NCBI GenBank assembly: GCA_002633005.1
Contig: NMRA01000336.1
Location: 146,601-210,600 of the forward strand
Reading direction: 5' to 3'
From: Phoronis australis
Lineage: Eukaryota > Phoronida > Phoronidae
Length of the DNA: 64,000 nt
Positions within the stretch are counted from its first letter, which is position 1. Every line of letters begins with the position of its first letter. The notes beneath the pieces were generated by a model. The model was given only the letters and a program-made list of their open reading frames with translations. It was not told the DNA's origin and searched no databases. Below, one piece after another: positions 47,460 through 60,130 of this stretch. The translations under genes were made by a program, and so were the position numbers.

Positions 47460-49290
47460 CTAAGTCGCAAGCACATGTCAGTATTTACGTAAACAAGAAT
47501 TGTTTAACTATGCAGACTTGTTAACAACAAAACACTTTGCCACTTTCCAATGCCCAATTAAGAATTTACTGTTTCAGAACATGCGAATTAAAGGGGCTTG
47601 GTTATTCACTGATCCCCATGGGACATTAAAACAATTATCTTCTCTGCCACGACCAGAAACCTTTTTGTCACGGCCGTGCCCCCCCCCCGCAAGAAAAAGT
47701 TTGCAGGCGTCAGGGTTAAACCAATGCAACAGACATAGGCTTGGGCCCGGGGACAGTCGAGAAAAGAGAGACTACGAATACGGATAGAGAAAATTCAAGA
47801 AAACATTTGACAACTCAGTATCAGCTGCATGGTTTACCCTTTGAGGTCCCTTGCCAGGACATTGTTGTTAGGGTCTCTGTTTTTGCTGCATATTGTATAT
47901 GGTCGTCTAAACATACTTGAAAACTTGCGTTTTATCATTCTTACATGTTTTTCGAAAAATCGGGTAAATTCTGATTTACATGTTTATGTATATACGAAAA
48001 CCGAAAGTTTAATAGATGATTTTTGGTAATTATAAGCTAACATTTTAAGAAATGGTGATGTTGCAGTGAATTTAGTTGAAGCCTGAATATGGAAAAAAAA
48101 CTCAGATCTCTAAATAGTTAGGTGCACTTGGACGCTTCTTGCCTATCTAAAATAACTCTCAAAGACAATGATGAAATTTAGACATTTCCCAAAAATTTAC
48201 TCACAATTCAAATTACAATAAATGCATTGCTTTTTGACTTCGGTACAAGATTTGTCATTTAACATCATTAACAGGGGATCACAAAGGAATTAAGTTTTAA
48301 ATCAAGGTAAACGCATTGCTCATGGATTCGAATGTTGATTTCTTAATTACATGTTTATATTTTTACAAAAAAGAGCTGTATAAATGATTCTTTACAATTA
48401 GAAGCTAATCTTGTAAGAAATGACAGTGTTTCAAGGAACTTAGTTGCAAGCAGACAGTGGGAAAATTCGATCTATCGTCAGGTCCCCAATTATAAAAGTA
48501 CACTAAACGATTTGATTTGTCTATCTGAAAGAAGTCTCAAAGATAGTGATGTCGGACAGCTCTACAAAGTGTCCTAAAATTTTCTCGCAATTCAAATGAC
48601 AATAAATTGTTTATCAGGAAATAGATTAGTGGGTTTAATTTCACAAACCGTGGATCGGTGAAATTTGAGCACCACAGTAAATAAAATTAGACTTATTGCA
48701 CTTCCTTTATGTTGTTAGTTTCCAAAACTACTGCGCCATGAATTTTCTTCAAAAGTTAACCATTTGGTAACAATTTGTGTGCATACTACACACACGGAGC
48801 GCGTCACGACTGACGCAACCACGATAAAAATAAGGTTTAACTATGCAGTGAGCCTGCGCAGAATCTCAGTGATCACGGCAGCTGAATTTTAACTACAGGC
48901 TTTAAACTGTGTACATTTTTGGGACACACTCTATCATTTCCCCTAGCCACAAGAAAGTGGACTACCGGCTGTGTTTCATAAAGAGAGCTCATTTTGAAGT
49001 TGTTTAAATAAGCTTTAAAAAAGAATTTGGTTAATTTTGTAAATAGCCTGCATTTTTGCCACAACACCAGATTTGTCATCTTTTGTAATCATTCCACAGT
49101 TTAATGATAATGCTATGTTTAAAAATAACTGGAAGCTACCTTTATGCAGTGAAACTGCAAAAAATGCGAAGTTCATCAGCCTGAACTTAAATGTCTTAAT
49201 GGTGCAATTACGTGCATTAATTTGACTTGGACACAGTCTTAGACCAACCGGAGCTAATTGCTTGTATTGGACAAGATGAGTGTGTACTTG
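47460..49290. other. Unassigned sequence
   Basis: No confident exon. Bases 47930-48200 and 48330-48600 share a loose similarity (TACATGTTTAT, TAATTATAAGCTAA/AATTAGAAGCTAA, ACTCTCAAAGACAATGATG/AGTCTCAAAGATAGTGATG), suggesting an old tandem duplication of about 380-400 bp. Confidence 0.4.
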
Positions 49291-49300
49291 AGCTATCAAC

Positions 49301-49430
49301 CTGAGTTTTTTAATCAAAATATTTCCTTCGAAGATTAGAGAAGCGTAAACCTCTGCTATCGACTCGAACTGTTTTACTCCGGCGGGGAGTCCCACCAGTT
49401 GTGACCTACTTTTCATTCGGCGGATTTTAG
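49301..49430 (-). CDS. Unrecognised gene, exon 2
   Basis: Acceptor TATTTTTATTCTGTTGTCAG is strong, and the two leading bases complete the codon left by 49589. The frame reads KIRRMKSRSQLVGLPAGVK, then QFESIAEVYASLIFEGNIL and IKKL. A plausible donor, CTCAG|GTTGAT, ends the exon at 49301, though the frame stays open to 49015. No family recognised. Confidence 0.35.
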
Positions 49431-49588
49431 CTGACAACAGAATAAAAATATTGGTGTCTTCACTGATTTTGTTCGAAAGATCTTGAAATCTATGGCATCG
49501 TACAGATAATTCGACTTTAAGGTAAATACCCAGCTTTACATGAACATATTACATCAGTGGCCTTGTCATTTGTCAGGTGAAGGTAAAC

Positions 49589-49808
49589 CTCGTGTGGGGT
49601 TCTTCGGATTTTCGCTGGCTCCGAAAAACTTTTTCTCGAACACTTGTTTTTTCATCGTCACTTTTGCAAATTCCCACATCACGAAGGTAGGATTCTTTGC
49701 TGAAATGTATCGCCTGTTGTCTTTGTCGAAGCGTTTTCGGATAGTGCAAAAACACTCATCGATTCCACCAGGAACGTCGTTTAGCAACAGTATATTTGCC
49801 TGTGACAT
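49589..49808 (-). CDS. Unrecognised gene, putative first coding exon
   Basis: Begins at ATG 49808 (MSQANILLLNDVPGGIDECF), continues CTIRKRFDKDNRRYISAK and NPTFVMWEFAKVTMKKQ, then VFEKKFFGASENPKNPTR, and exits in phase 1 at CGAG|GTTTAC. Base composition is even and less AT-rich than its surroundings, and the phase fits the next exon at 49430. No known domain or signal peptide is apparent. If the donor is not used the frame ends at 49566. Could also begin further upstream, since no promoter is visible. Confidence 0.4.
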
Positions 49809-49924
49809 CTCGTTTGTTTGTCGGGTGTTAGGCCTACGTGACTTTTCGCGAGGGGGCGGCTAAGTCTGAGGGGCCCAAGCTCTAATAAACATAGATTATT
49901 TCATGGCGAAGTCGCTATCTCCAG

Positions 49925-50100
49925 TAATCTAGACCCCGAGTGGATTTTGGAGAATTATCGCCCCAGGGTTGGTCCCTCGGGCGATAATTCTCCAAATCAA
50001 GGAGATAAGGGGGATAACGATTGAGAACATGTTATAATTTATATACATCACATACTGAACGAGAAACGTTGCAATAAATCAATCTACCTTTGTCTACTCG
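49925..50100 (-). mobile_element. Hairpin MITE, copy 2
   Basis: TTTGGAGAATTATCGCCC...GGGCGATAATTCTCCAAA forms a shorter hairpin than copy 1, whose inner GCGTTAGCCCC segment is reduced to CAGGGTTGGTCCCT. The flanking AATCCACTCGGGGTCTAGA and AGAAACGTTGCAATAAATC match copy 1 (40245-40500) in the opposite orientation. Confidence 0.7.
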
Positions 50101-50209
50101 CATGGGATTTTGTAACTACAAGCAAAGATTTAAGAAATCATTTCCTTGTTTATTATGGCAGATAGGTATACTTTTAAAGCTCTTGATCGGGTTTGCCAAA
50201 TCCACTTGA

Positions 50210-51150
50210 TGTCGTAAAGTGTGCCACCTTCTTCCTCTCTACCTAAGTACAACCCTTCACACTTTTCGACATTTAACAGTACTTAAAGACAGCCAAAATG
50301 ATTTTAGAAATGTTATACAATTTATGCCTGAATTTTTATCTTGTAGAAAAACGGTAGTATCATCTGCATACTGGAGAATTTTTACTTCAGTTTTTTCTAC
50401 ATATGAAATTCCTTTGATCATAGCTATTTCGTATGTAACTTCAACAGCCAAGCAAAATAATGGACCTGACAAGGAATCCCCCACTCTCACGTCCCTTTTA
50501 ATCAGAAAGTAGTCTGTAATGAAACCATAAGTAACAAAACAATTTTAATTTAGTGTGAATCATCAGCACCTACCCTGTAAAACCTGTCCAAAACTGAAAG
50601 CAAATAATGTTTGGAAAATAACGTTATTGTGTCATATGCTGTGAAAACTGAAGTCTGAAAATAGAACATGATCCTGACTGTGAGTAATATCTGTATACTA
50701 AATAATATCCCGTTTTGCCCATGATATTATTTTAACGGGCTGTAATTATTTTTGTAGTTGTTCATAATCTGTTTTGTAATGATATTGATCTAGAGGCCAT
50801 TGCTCGGTATCTTTTAATCTAAGCAGAGGCGTTACAGCTCCTCTCTGTGGTGAAAATAACTCTCCCACTAAAACATTCAAATGTTTCGAGTAAAGGCTTT
50901 TGACTTCATGCCAGAAACATTAATAGAACTTACAATTTATCCCGTCATTTCCTGGAGACATTGTTTTTACAAAGATCTACTAAACATTCACCCACGGTTA
51001 TAAAGTCACACAGTTGCTCAACATCACTGGGGATTTCCTTCCTCATAGGTAATGGAGTTGGAGTTTGCAGTTGCCAAATTGTGAAAACGAAGTAATAATT
51101 AGACAAGACATATAAGCTGCGTTTACAAATTACACCCACTCACCCCGATC
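50210..51150 (-). pseudogene. Tx1/L1-like LINE reverse transcriptase remnant
   Basis: Reading the minus strand from 51100 downward: a SPGNDGINCKFY block (about 50960), GAVTPLLRLKDTEQWPLDQY (about 50830), AYDTITLF and LSVLDRFYR (about 50640), then 50490-50257 GDSLSGPLFCLAVEVTYEI and ILQYADDTTVFLQDK. These are RT motifs in the correct order; YADD is the catalytic motif. Several frame changes and stops show it is dead. Motif wording is closest to Tx1/L1-type elements. Confidence 0.8.
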
Positions 51151-53999
51151 ACCTGTAAATATCCTTTGTGTTTCCAAAGCAATAAACGGAATCTGATGGA
51201 AATAACAGGTGCACTACTTTTTGTTCTAACAAAATGTACAAGCTTAATTAACTTGGGCTTGTCTTTACGAATAAGCTTGACTGGGTGCTTGGCTGGAATG
51301 GGGCACCTCGCCTAAGCTAGTGTTGGAGTAGCAAGGGCTGTGAACGCTATTCTCATGGCAGTTATGTCTCATCTAACTATCAGCTGTTCCTTTTTTAAAT
51401 ATTCTTCTCTAATGAACCTTACACGCTTACTCTGAAGTGTTTTTTTTGAGTACCTGGTGATATGATGTTCTTGTAGGTAACGGAAATGGAATCCTGTTAC
51501 GGTAAGGAATATTATAATAGTGATTTTATGAGAGTAGAAAGCTCAGTTAGATTTTACTCTTTTGGCCAGCTCAACAGGGCAAAATGTAGCTATAATTAAG
51601 CTGTCGCAATGTTGTATACGGTGGAATTTAATTGAGAGAATGTCAAATGTCTTCATAAGAGAAGAATCCCAGTTTCGTTTCCTTCGATTCAATCTTAGTG
51701 TGCACGCACATATATATGCATTCCATACGATAGCCTCAATACAGAAAACGATAAAAAATGTAAGCGCACAGACAATATATTCCTTTGTCATTTCATACAC
51801 CAAATCTGCACATATCTATCCAACTATAGCCTATACACAGTAACTATATGTAAACCAACATAGAGAAGAAACATAAGTGCAAACAGTTTCGGGCACGAAT
51901 ATATACATATGCAAAATACCTTCCAAGTACTTGAAAAATGTAGACTTCTACCAAACCAATTGGGCTTCTCCAGAATGAAGTTACATCTGAATGCATTACA
52001 TATGCTGAACTTAAAAGAATGTTCGACAGGCAACTTCACACTCTAGGGCACACCACCAAAATAAATCCGGCTGCCATTTGTAAGTGTGGCACAGACACTT
52101 TACCTTTCAAAATTTTGGTTGCCCCTTTTGCGACGTCCTGGATCCGCCAGACTATTTTTAAAGCGTGAAACAGAGGAAAAAGTTTTACCTGAAAATTTCC
52201 CAAAACTATGGGCAATCTTTACGTTCTGTCACAGCTATAAACCGGCGTCTTTCAAAGAAATTAACTTTTGATTTAGGTCGCTTGAGATTGACCCCAGGTT
52301 GTTCCTTTCTTAGATGAGCAGTGAATAAGGAAAAATTGCCGTTCAATTTCATAGGATAATTGATCTAAATCAAACGTTTTCGCACAAGGGAAGTAGGGTA
52401 TGCAGTGACTTGACAATTATATTAAAAAACATTATTATTTATACCCAAGGTAACAACACTCTACCAGCCTGAGGTGATGTTTCAAAAATGAACCAAAAAT
52501 ATCAAGTAATAAAACAACAACAAAAAGTCATAAAAATAATACTCCCTAAAGGGGATAAAACTAAAAATAAGGTTACACTTACTGATGGACACAACATATG
52601 TTGTTTAAATATGAGTAACTAGTTCAATAAAATATGTTGCTCAGAAAGATACATACAGAGAATAAAAGCAATCTACAACATGTAATAAAACCTAATTGAC
52701 TTTTAAATATAGATAGTCTGCAGACCATGGTACTAAAATACCGCCTACCCTAAGGTGATATTCAGTTACAATAGTGACAAAATCAATCCGAACTATCCTG
52801 CGAGAGAACGATGCAGCAAAACAACGCCTAATGTAGATAATACAATATAAATATAACAAGATACCAACCAATATCAGCTGTGCACATACTAAGAGCTCAG
52901 CCCACTGCTTCAAATGCAAGCTTCACCTCAAGGTAGAATGTCTTGGGAGCAGCCCAAATCCTCACCAGGGAGCAGAAAAGCATAATGACACCATCCAGCA
53001 AGGTTCTGTTACCAAGAGGGGAAATGGCCAAATGTATCATTTGTTCCCTTTAATTCAAGGTGTGAAAAAATACCATTTCAATGAAATAGCCCAGAACTTT
53101 CCTGGTTGGTTGCTTGGGAAAACATGCGCTGACCTCGTGCTGTAGATATTGGCTAGCACTATGTCCCTGCACTCACAGTAACCAAGTGTACTTAGCTGAA
53201 TAACTAACATGTCTCTTGTCACTGGTCAATTGGTATTGGTAAAAAACACTTATTTTGAGCAAAATGTTTTAAGAAAGGTGTATAGCCTTACTATCATAGT
53301 TCCAGAGACATGCAATGTTACATATAAGCGCACCCCACCATAAATTACAGCCAATTCACTTATCCTGAAAATTGCAGAATTTCAAAAAGGCTTTCAGAAA
53401 ACATTAAAAATACAAATCTATTATTATGGGAACTTCGGTGAATATTTCAGTCCTCAGATGCTGTGGACCAAGTCCCTCTATGGGGGAATTGTAAGTGACT
53501 GGCTCCAGCATAAATTGTCAAGCACTCAGTAAGTATTCATGGACAACAACCACAGGGCCCTGAACCATGAATCAGATAACATGAAATCTTAGCCAGTGGT
53601 GTATCATGACTCCAACAAGTATTGCTATTTTGTAGGTATTCATATTTTCACATTATGATAACCACAGTTTAATTCTTGTATTTAAAACTTCTAGAAAATT
53701 GTGTGTTTTGGATCAATCCCTGAGCGACAAAAATGAACTCACTGTATGTTCACCAGGCAGTTGAGAATGAACTATAGAGTGACCAGGCTCATAGCCCCAT
53801 AATCATTTTCAAAGCACTTCTAATTTAAATCCCATGGTAAAAACTTGCATTTGAATCTAATTCGACTAGGGTTTAAGTGTCAAAATAAAGTCATACAAAA
53901 CATGAGAAAGCTGCACGATGTACTCCCGCAAAATACGTTAGCAGTGCCAAGGCATCCACTGAGCTTCAGGTTAGCGAAAGACATGTCAAAATGACCTTA
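51151..53999. other. AT-rich sequence without supported gene
   Basis: No exon-like block or repeat boundary that I can support. It lies downstream (in the minus direction) of the tau/MAP tail exon. Confidence 0.4.
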
Positions 54000-54151
54000 C
54001 AGTTTCGTTCCTATACCCTAGCATAGTTATGAGAATACAGTTTAGTTCCTATACCCTAGCATAGTTATGAGAATACAGTTTAGTTCCTATACCCTAACAT
54101 AGTTATGAGAATACAGTTTAGTTCCTATACCCTAGCATAGTTATGAGAATA
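54000..54151. repeat. Minisatellite, 4 x 38 bp
   Basis: Four consecutive 38-base units based on CAGTTTAGTTCCTATACCCT followed by AGCATAGTTATGAGAATA, with one or two substitutions (first unit CAGTTTCG, third unit CTAACATAG). Confidence 0.9.
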
Positions 54152-55448
54152 CAAATACACCTGTCAGCTCCAAAGTGTGTCAGGAACAACTGTCAACACA
54201 TTCCAATAAGTTCAGACAGGGCTTTACCTAGTGGCTTTTCAACATCAAAGCTGTCTCACTCACGGTTCAAGGTCCTGAACTAGTTTCCAGGAAAACTTGC
54301 AGCATACATCAACATTTTCTAGGAATCAGGCTCTTGCTATAATTTTGTCATCAAGTAAGTCAACTGAATGGCGACAGTATCCACCATACAACAATTCTGC
54401 AAATATGTCAAAATAACCACCAGACACTTGGTCTACAGAAGCAAAGCTATCACTGAAGTATGCCAATGATTATCTCAAAAACTAACAAGACCAAAAACTC
54501 TAATAATAAATGCATTAAAAGGTACAGTAAATCGAAGATTCACAAATTAGTTATTCACAAAAGCATCATTTCATACAAAAACTCATAGGTTAAAAATGTT
54601 AGTTGTGACTAACAAAAATAAAATTAGAAATAAATAACCATACGGCACAAACACACCACAATATTTAGCTATGAGTAAATCAACATGCATTTCTCTAAAT
54701 GCATCCTATAAGAAGAAGGTATAGACTTAATTCACGTGGCGGACATTAAAATCCAAAGCGAGGCTCACTACGATAAACAAAGCGGAAGTTGACATTGCGT
54801 GAGTTAAATGGCCAGTCTTTCGAGTTCAACCTGGATGTTAGACGTAGAAAAATACATTAGAGAACACGTCAATGCACCAAAGAGTTGTCTGAGGAAAGGG
54901 TATAAGTTTTTTCAGAAAACTAGGTTCGAAACGTGAACAATAAATATGACCAAATTGCAGCGATCGTAGTGTTATGGATTAGGTATTATGCTGAATACTG
55001 AGCATTGCGTTTCTTCTTGTAAATTGGTCATCTGTTCGTATTGTTCGAGTTGAATATATATTCAGCAGTGGTCGCTCATCGCATTTTGTTGTCATGTGCA
55101 ATTAGTCACATCTGGTTGAATTTGTTGATCAAGAATATTAGCATCAAGCATAGCCTAGGTCCTGGTTAGGTAGGCACTACCAGAACTCAAAGTTGATTTG
55201 TCATTGATTTGAAAGAATAATTGATGTTATTAAATATATGTTTTTATTACGATAAAAATCCAGGCTCGTAATTGAAAATAAAAATTATTCAACCATCAAT
55301 TCTGCTTTCTTGGTTTTAAGAATTACTATTTCATGTGTTAGGTTTCAAATATCAATCTGGACCAAGTTGAATGTTAAAATAAAAACACCTAATTCTTTCG
55401 TCCAAAGCATATCTCGTTTTAGAGCTCAGTTTCAGTTAACTGGACAGA

Positions 55449-55617
55449 ACATAGTGGTGGATTTAGAGGGGGGCCAAGGGGGCCATGCCTCCCCTAACAT
55501 TCTCTCAGATTCCATTTGGCAGTTCAGGAGCGCGAATGTCTGATGGGCAAAATCCTGGCTAATACTCTGCCCTGCACACCCCCCCCCACTCAAAAATCCT
55601 AGATCGCCCCTGGAACA
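55449..55617. repeat. MITE-like repeat, copy 2
   Basis: Inverted relative to 13040-13200: TAGTGGTGGATTTAGAGG at the left, AATGTCTGATGGGCAAAATC-type centre and AAAAATCCTAGATCGCCCCTG at the right. Contains the palindromic GGGCCAAGGGGGCCATG region seen in the other copy. Confidence 0.6.
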
Positions 55618-56351
55618 AGCATAGTTATCATGTGCCTGTGCCTTCTGAGGGGAATTTTTCGCCAAGTGAGGTGAAAAATCTACTGGGCTTCCCGATCAAC
55701 ATCAATAGCACCCCTGCCCTGTTACGAGCTTTCATAGGCTCTATCTCAAGTAGCATTTTGTGCTTTTTCAAATTGTCACCTGAGTGGTTACAGCTGGTTG
55801 ATTTGAACTTCGGAGAGAAATTTTCGATCACTAGCCGGGGAGTTTTAATAATTAGGCCTCGTGGGGGGAATTTCACATGATTTTTCAGTATTTTTGAGAG
55901 GAAAATATGGACGATATTTGGCCCCAAAATCGAGGGATTGAGGGCCCTGTCCTTTTTGGAAAGAAAAATTCATCTTGTTTCAACACGCACAGCCTCGCTG
56001 GCCAAAGATTCACCAGGCCGGTGGTTGCTGTGATGCTCGGCAACCGACAGATGCGACAAAATTTGATCTGACTTTTCGAAAACATTTATAAATTTTACAC
56101 AGACATATGTTCCTCCGTCGCAGCGTATGGCAACAACCAAACGCTTGCGAATCTCAATGTCCTCAGGGACTGTAAAACAGACAGTTGGGTCCGTATTTTT
56201 CCGAGCAACGCAGAAAACAACTACGCGGATAAGCCAACAGAGCTATCGTAGCGAGCCTCGTTTTGGAACGCTCCTCCTGTTGGCGTAAATTAGGTCTACA
56301 AATATGCCCACAGCCACCCTGATGATTACATGAAGATGCTGACAGAGACCT

Positions 56352-56459
56352 CTATTGCTCAACTGAATTACTGCTCACACTAGAGGTACGCGACTTCCTA
56401 TCACCTTGGTCAATTCTAGGAGATGCCTCTTCCCTGAAACTGAGTTTTCTTGACTCGAT
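56352..56459 (-). CDS. Tau/MAP2/MAP4-type gene, canonical C-terminal tail exon
   Basis: Acceptor CTTTTATCTTCACAG is strong. The exon opens in phase 0 and encodes 35 residues then TAG: IESRKLSFREEASPRIDQGD, RKSRTSSVSSNSVEQ. This matches the segment after the last repeat of the tau/MAP2/MAP4 family, where the pattern is (K)IExxKLxFRExAxxxxDxG followed by a Ser-rich tail. Joined to 62326 in phase 0 it gives PGGGEKK-IESRKLSFRE, the family's standard junction. The tail is shorter than in vertebrate tau. The large exon at 60131-61399 lies between and must be skipped in this isoform. Confidence 0.85.
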   Translation of the reverse strand: MESRKLSFREEASPRIDQGDRKSRTSSVSSNSVEQ

Positions 56460-57963
56460 CTGTGAAGATAAAAGCAAGTCAATCATTGAAAACACTTGAA
56501 GAATGTGAGATCAAAATATACAATCACACTGAACGCCAAGCAACAAGCTTCATTTACAATAGTTTTACCCAGATGGTTCATGTTTGAAGTACTACTGGCA
56601 AAGTTACCCTTATAAGTCAGAATGCAAATTACAATATCCCTTCAACTGTTAGTAGGTAAATGCCTACTTCATCACCAGCAGCAACAGTCCAGAGTCACTA
56701 TGCTCACTCTGTCTGCTTTAAAAGACATTCCCTTCAACATGCTGATAACAACAAGTTTACCAATGGTTTCAAAGACTTGAAAACAAACTTAACCCACAAC
56801 AAAATGTACAAGGCAACTGCCTCATGTTGGTTTTTCTTTTTGGATGGACCAGTAACCAAACTATAGCTACCTAATACAGTAATTTTGAATTTAAATTGCA
56901 TATGAATATTAAGTGCTTTGAACACTACATTTCTCAGAGCCCTCTCGTGAATTTGGAACAACACATATTGGGCTTCTGTTGCATGTGTGACATTCTGAGT
57001 TCATGAGAGGACTCTGAAGAAACTAGAATCCATGGAAGCCAGTCTTGAATATCAAATTTGCTGCTAACATACAAATTGAAACATTAACCAAAAGGTTATG
57101 TAGGACAATAGACTAAAGCCCAAAGTTGGCAAACTTTAGACTGTCACATCTCAAACATTATATAAACCTCCCGATCAAGTGATTTCAACTACATTAAACT
57201 GATTTCCAAAACAAGGCTAAGACCAGATATCAACCTAGTCCATTGTTAAAGGTTCATTTTGTAATTTGTCCAATCAAGGAGCTAAACCTTACGGAGCTCA
57301 TTGAATCAAAGGCCAAAATACCATCGTTAAAAGTTATCAAAGAAGGTACCAAAACCTTTTTTTTGGTTGAAAAATGATCCTAAACTATATTTTAAGGAGG
57401 AGATTAATTTCAGGTGCAAAACAGGTCGAAAAATCTGTTTATAATAGTCCACTATATTTCATTTACTTTAACCAGGGTTTTAATACCATCAAGTATTTGC
57501 TCATGCTCTCTTAAACACAAAAAGACCTTATATCAGTGCCCTTATAAAGTAGAAATCTAATGATTAAGTACAAGGTGCCTTGAAAAGGGCTGCGTTTCTA
57601 TGAATGGCTGATGGGATTCAAGTGAAACTTTCGCCCTGTGTGCTTCATGCAGTGCCTTCAAAAACACTGTTAGATTTTTTTGTAAAATTTTACCCTCTTT
57701 GGATGAGGTTCTAAAAACCTCAAATGTTACAAAAAAGTCAAATGCAATGTGGTCATCGGTTTGCTACAAAAGTAACTTTGTTTGCTTAATTTTTGTAATA
57801 AAAATGACAGTGATGACTTATTAATATAAAGTTAAAAATCAAAGTCTACATTCAAAAAACATTCTTTTAAGTAGTTAACTTGTATTATTTTCCACAAATA
57901 TTATTCTTAAATGCACAGATTTGTGGAGAAGGTCCTACATAACCTTATGATGACATAATGAAA

Positions 57964-58300
57964 GCCATTATAATTGAAACAAGGTTAATAAAATATTCTG
58001 AATGTAACATGTTTACAAGCCATTATAATTGAAACAAGGTTAATAAAATATTCTGAAAGTAACATGTTTACAAGCCATTATAATTGAAACAAGGTTAATG
58101 AAATATTCTGAATGTAACATGTTTACAAGCCACTATAACTGAAACAAGGTTAATGAAATATTCTGAATGTAACATGTTTACAAGCCATAATAATTGAAAC
58201 AAGGTTAATGAAATGTTCTGAATGTAACATGTTTACAACCCATTATAATTGAAACAAGGTTAATGAAATGTTCTGAATGTAACATGTTTACAAGCCATGG
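57964..58300. repeat. Minisatellite, 6 x 55 bp
   Basis: Six consecutive 55-base units starting GCCATTATAATTGAAACAAG and containing TATTCTGAATGTAACATG; a seventh unit begins GCCATGG and stops. Units differ by a few substitutions. It lies in the tau/MAP gene between the two terminal exons. Confidence 0.95.
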
Positions 58301-59563
58301 TTAAAAATTGAAAAAACCTCTGAAAGATTTAAAATGAAATCAGGAATATCATTTTACAGAAAAGGGCAATATCAAGGACTGAATCGTCTTCAAAAGAATG
58401 CACTACCATAAAAATAAATTTTCCGCTTCCTTATTACTGCAGGTGTTAATTTTGGTTTTGAAAAATCACCAAATATTGTTTTGAACTGAAACTGTTGCAA
58501 ACTATCATCATGGGCAACATCAATTTGGTGCAACAAATGGTTAATTCAATTTGTTTCATGGTGAATTAAAACTATAAGTGTAGAGCTGTTTAGATCCATC
58601 ATGTAGAAAATTAAAATTTAAAAGATAAAATGATCTGGATGCTTAAAATAAACTGCGATCATTTTTTTTTCGCTAAGACTGCAGCTAATTTGAAGTGCTG
58701 GAATTTGCTGTTTCCACCAACAGACAAGTTTCTTTTCTACAGCAGCTGAAGGGGATGGGAGAACACTCATTCTGAAGTTTGAAAAAATATCTGGATCCTA
58801 AAATCACACAGGCTGAAAAGAGAGCAACTGTAGCCATTGATCAAAACAGCATTTGAACATTTAGGTCTTTTCATTTAATTTTCAGCATCAAGATTTCACT
58901 GTGCACTGATGGGGATAGCTTGAAATGAGAAGAACACCACAATACTAAGGTACTGATTTCTGAACTCAAAATGTACACTGTTCTCTTTCAGTATCAACAC
59001 AATTATGTACTTGAGTGCATAACTGTTTGTGCAAATGAGTTCTAAACCAACTTTGCACTTGATTTGACTGCCATTTTCTAAATTGACATCTGAAGTTCAG
59101 ATTTAATGGTAGGACTTAACACTAGGTAAGATTAGACAGCCATTATTAAGCTCGAGCATATCTTTCGTTTACACTTATGAAGAAAGGAAATTTTCACAAT
59201 TTGGGGTTCAAGGATGAGTTCAAAGATAAGACCTGGAAATTTGACAACATTTGAAAACATGAATACCTCTTATGTCCAGAAAACATTACATAGAGGTATG
59301 GAGATAAGCTTTTCTAAATGAACTCTTAATATGTCTAATTAGTCTAATGATGTCATTTATCTACAGCTAGATGACACCACAAGATTAACAGAAGAGGGGA
59401 ATCTTCAGGCTGACAAAGTTCATGAGACAACAAGTATGACTGCTTGCAAGATTGTTGGCAGTGGATTAGTATTCTTCAAAGCACAAACAGGACATAGAAA
59501 GCTGGAGTTAGTGTCAAGCAAGGTTTAAGTGCAGAATATAACACAAAACAGTTACTTGTGCGA

Positions 59564-59647
59564 TTAAATCGTGCATGCATCCTTTGGAGGGTCCCTCAGC
59601 CAGGCATCGTCATCATAAGTGGGCGCAGCTTGGTTAGAGGTTACTAC
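59564..59647 (-). CDS. Candidate third terminal exon of the tau/MAP-type gene
   Basis: After CATCATTAGTCAG the phase-0 frame reads VVTSNQAAPTYDDDAWLRDP, PKDACTI, TAA: 27 residues with an acidic/aromatic character unlike the AT-rich surroundings. The phase would fit joining to 62326. The polypyrimidine tract is weak and I know no family match, so this is speculative. Confidence 0.25.
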   Translation of the reverse strand, partial: VVTSNQAAPTYDDDAWLRDPPKDACTI

Positions 59648-60130
59648 CTGACTAATGATGGATCAGGTGGCTATAAACAATGGATGGACTAGAGCGACGT
59701 CAGATATCCACGTCTTAAACTTCTATTTATCAAGAAAAAATATCCGTCAGTCTGTACACATATATTGGCCACAGGCCAACCTGTGATAGCTACGGCTGTG
59801 AACTGAAGCCAGTCTTCCCATATGGTATCTCATACTGCACTATCCATTATGATCCATCTACAGCTTGATCACACATGAACAACACCTTGCTATCTCTGAG
59901 TTTGTTGGTGCCTCATTAAAAGGTGAGTAAAAGCAATGACAAGTGAATATCTCTACATACAGTTAGGTACACTGTCTTTAAAGTCAGGTTAACGACCTTG
60001 ACAAACTCTTGGCCTTGTTCTCATTCTGTTTAGTTAGAACTATCATCATCAATATTGGCTTTATCACCATAGAGTATTCTTAAATTGCATGTCAGTCCTT
60101 TCCAACAATTATCTACTTTGGACATGTCTT

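Noticed and set aside
57964-58300. Regular direct repeats resembling a CRISPR array
   Set aside because: Units are contiguous 55-base repeats with no unique spacers, and the genome is eukaryotic.
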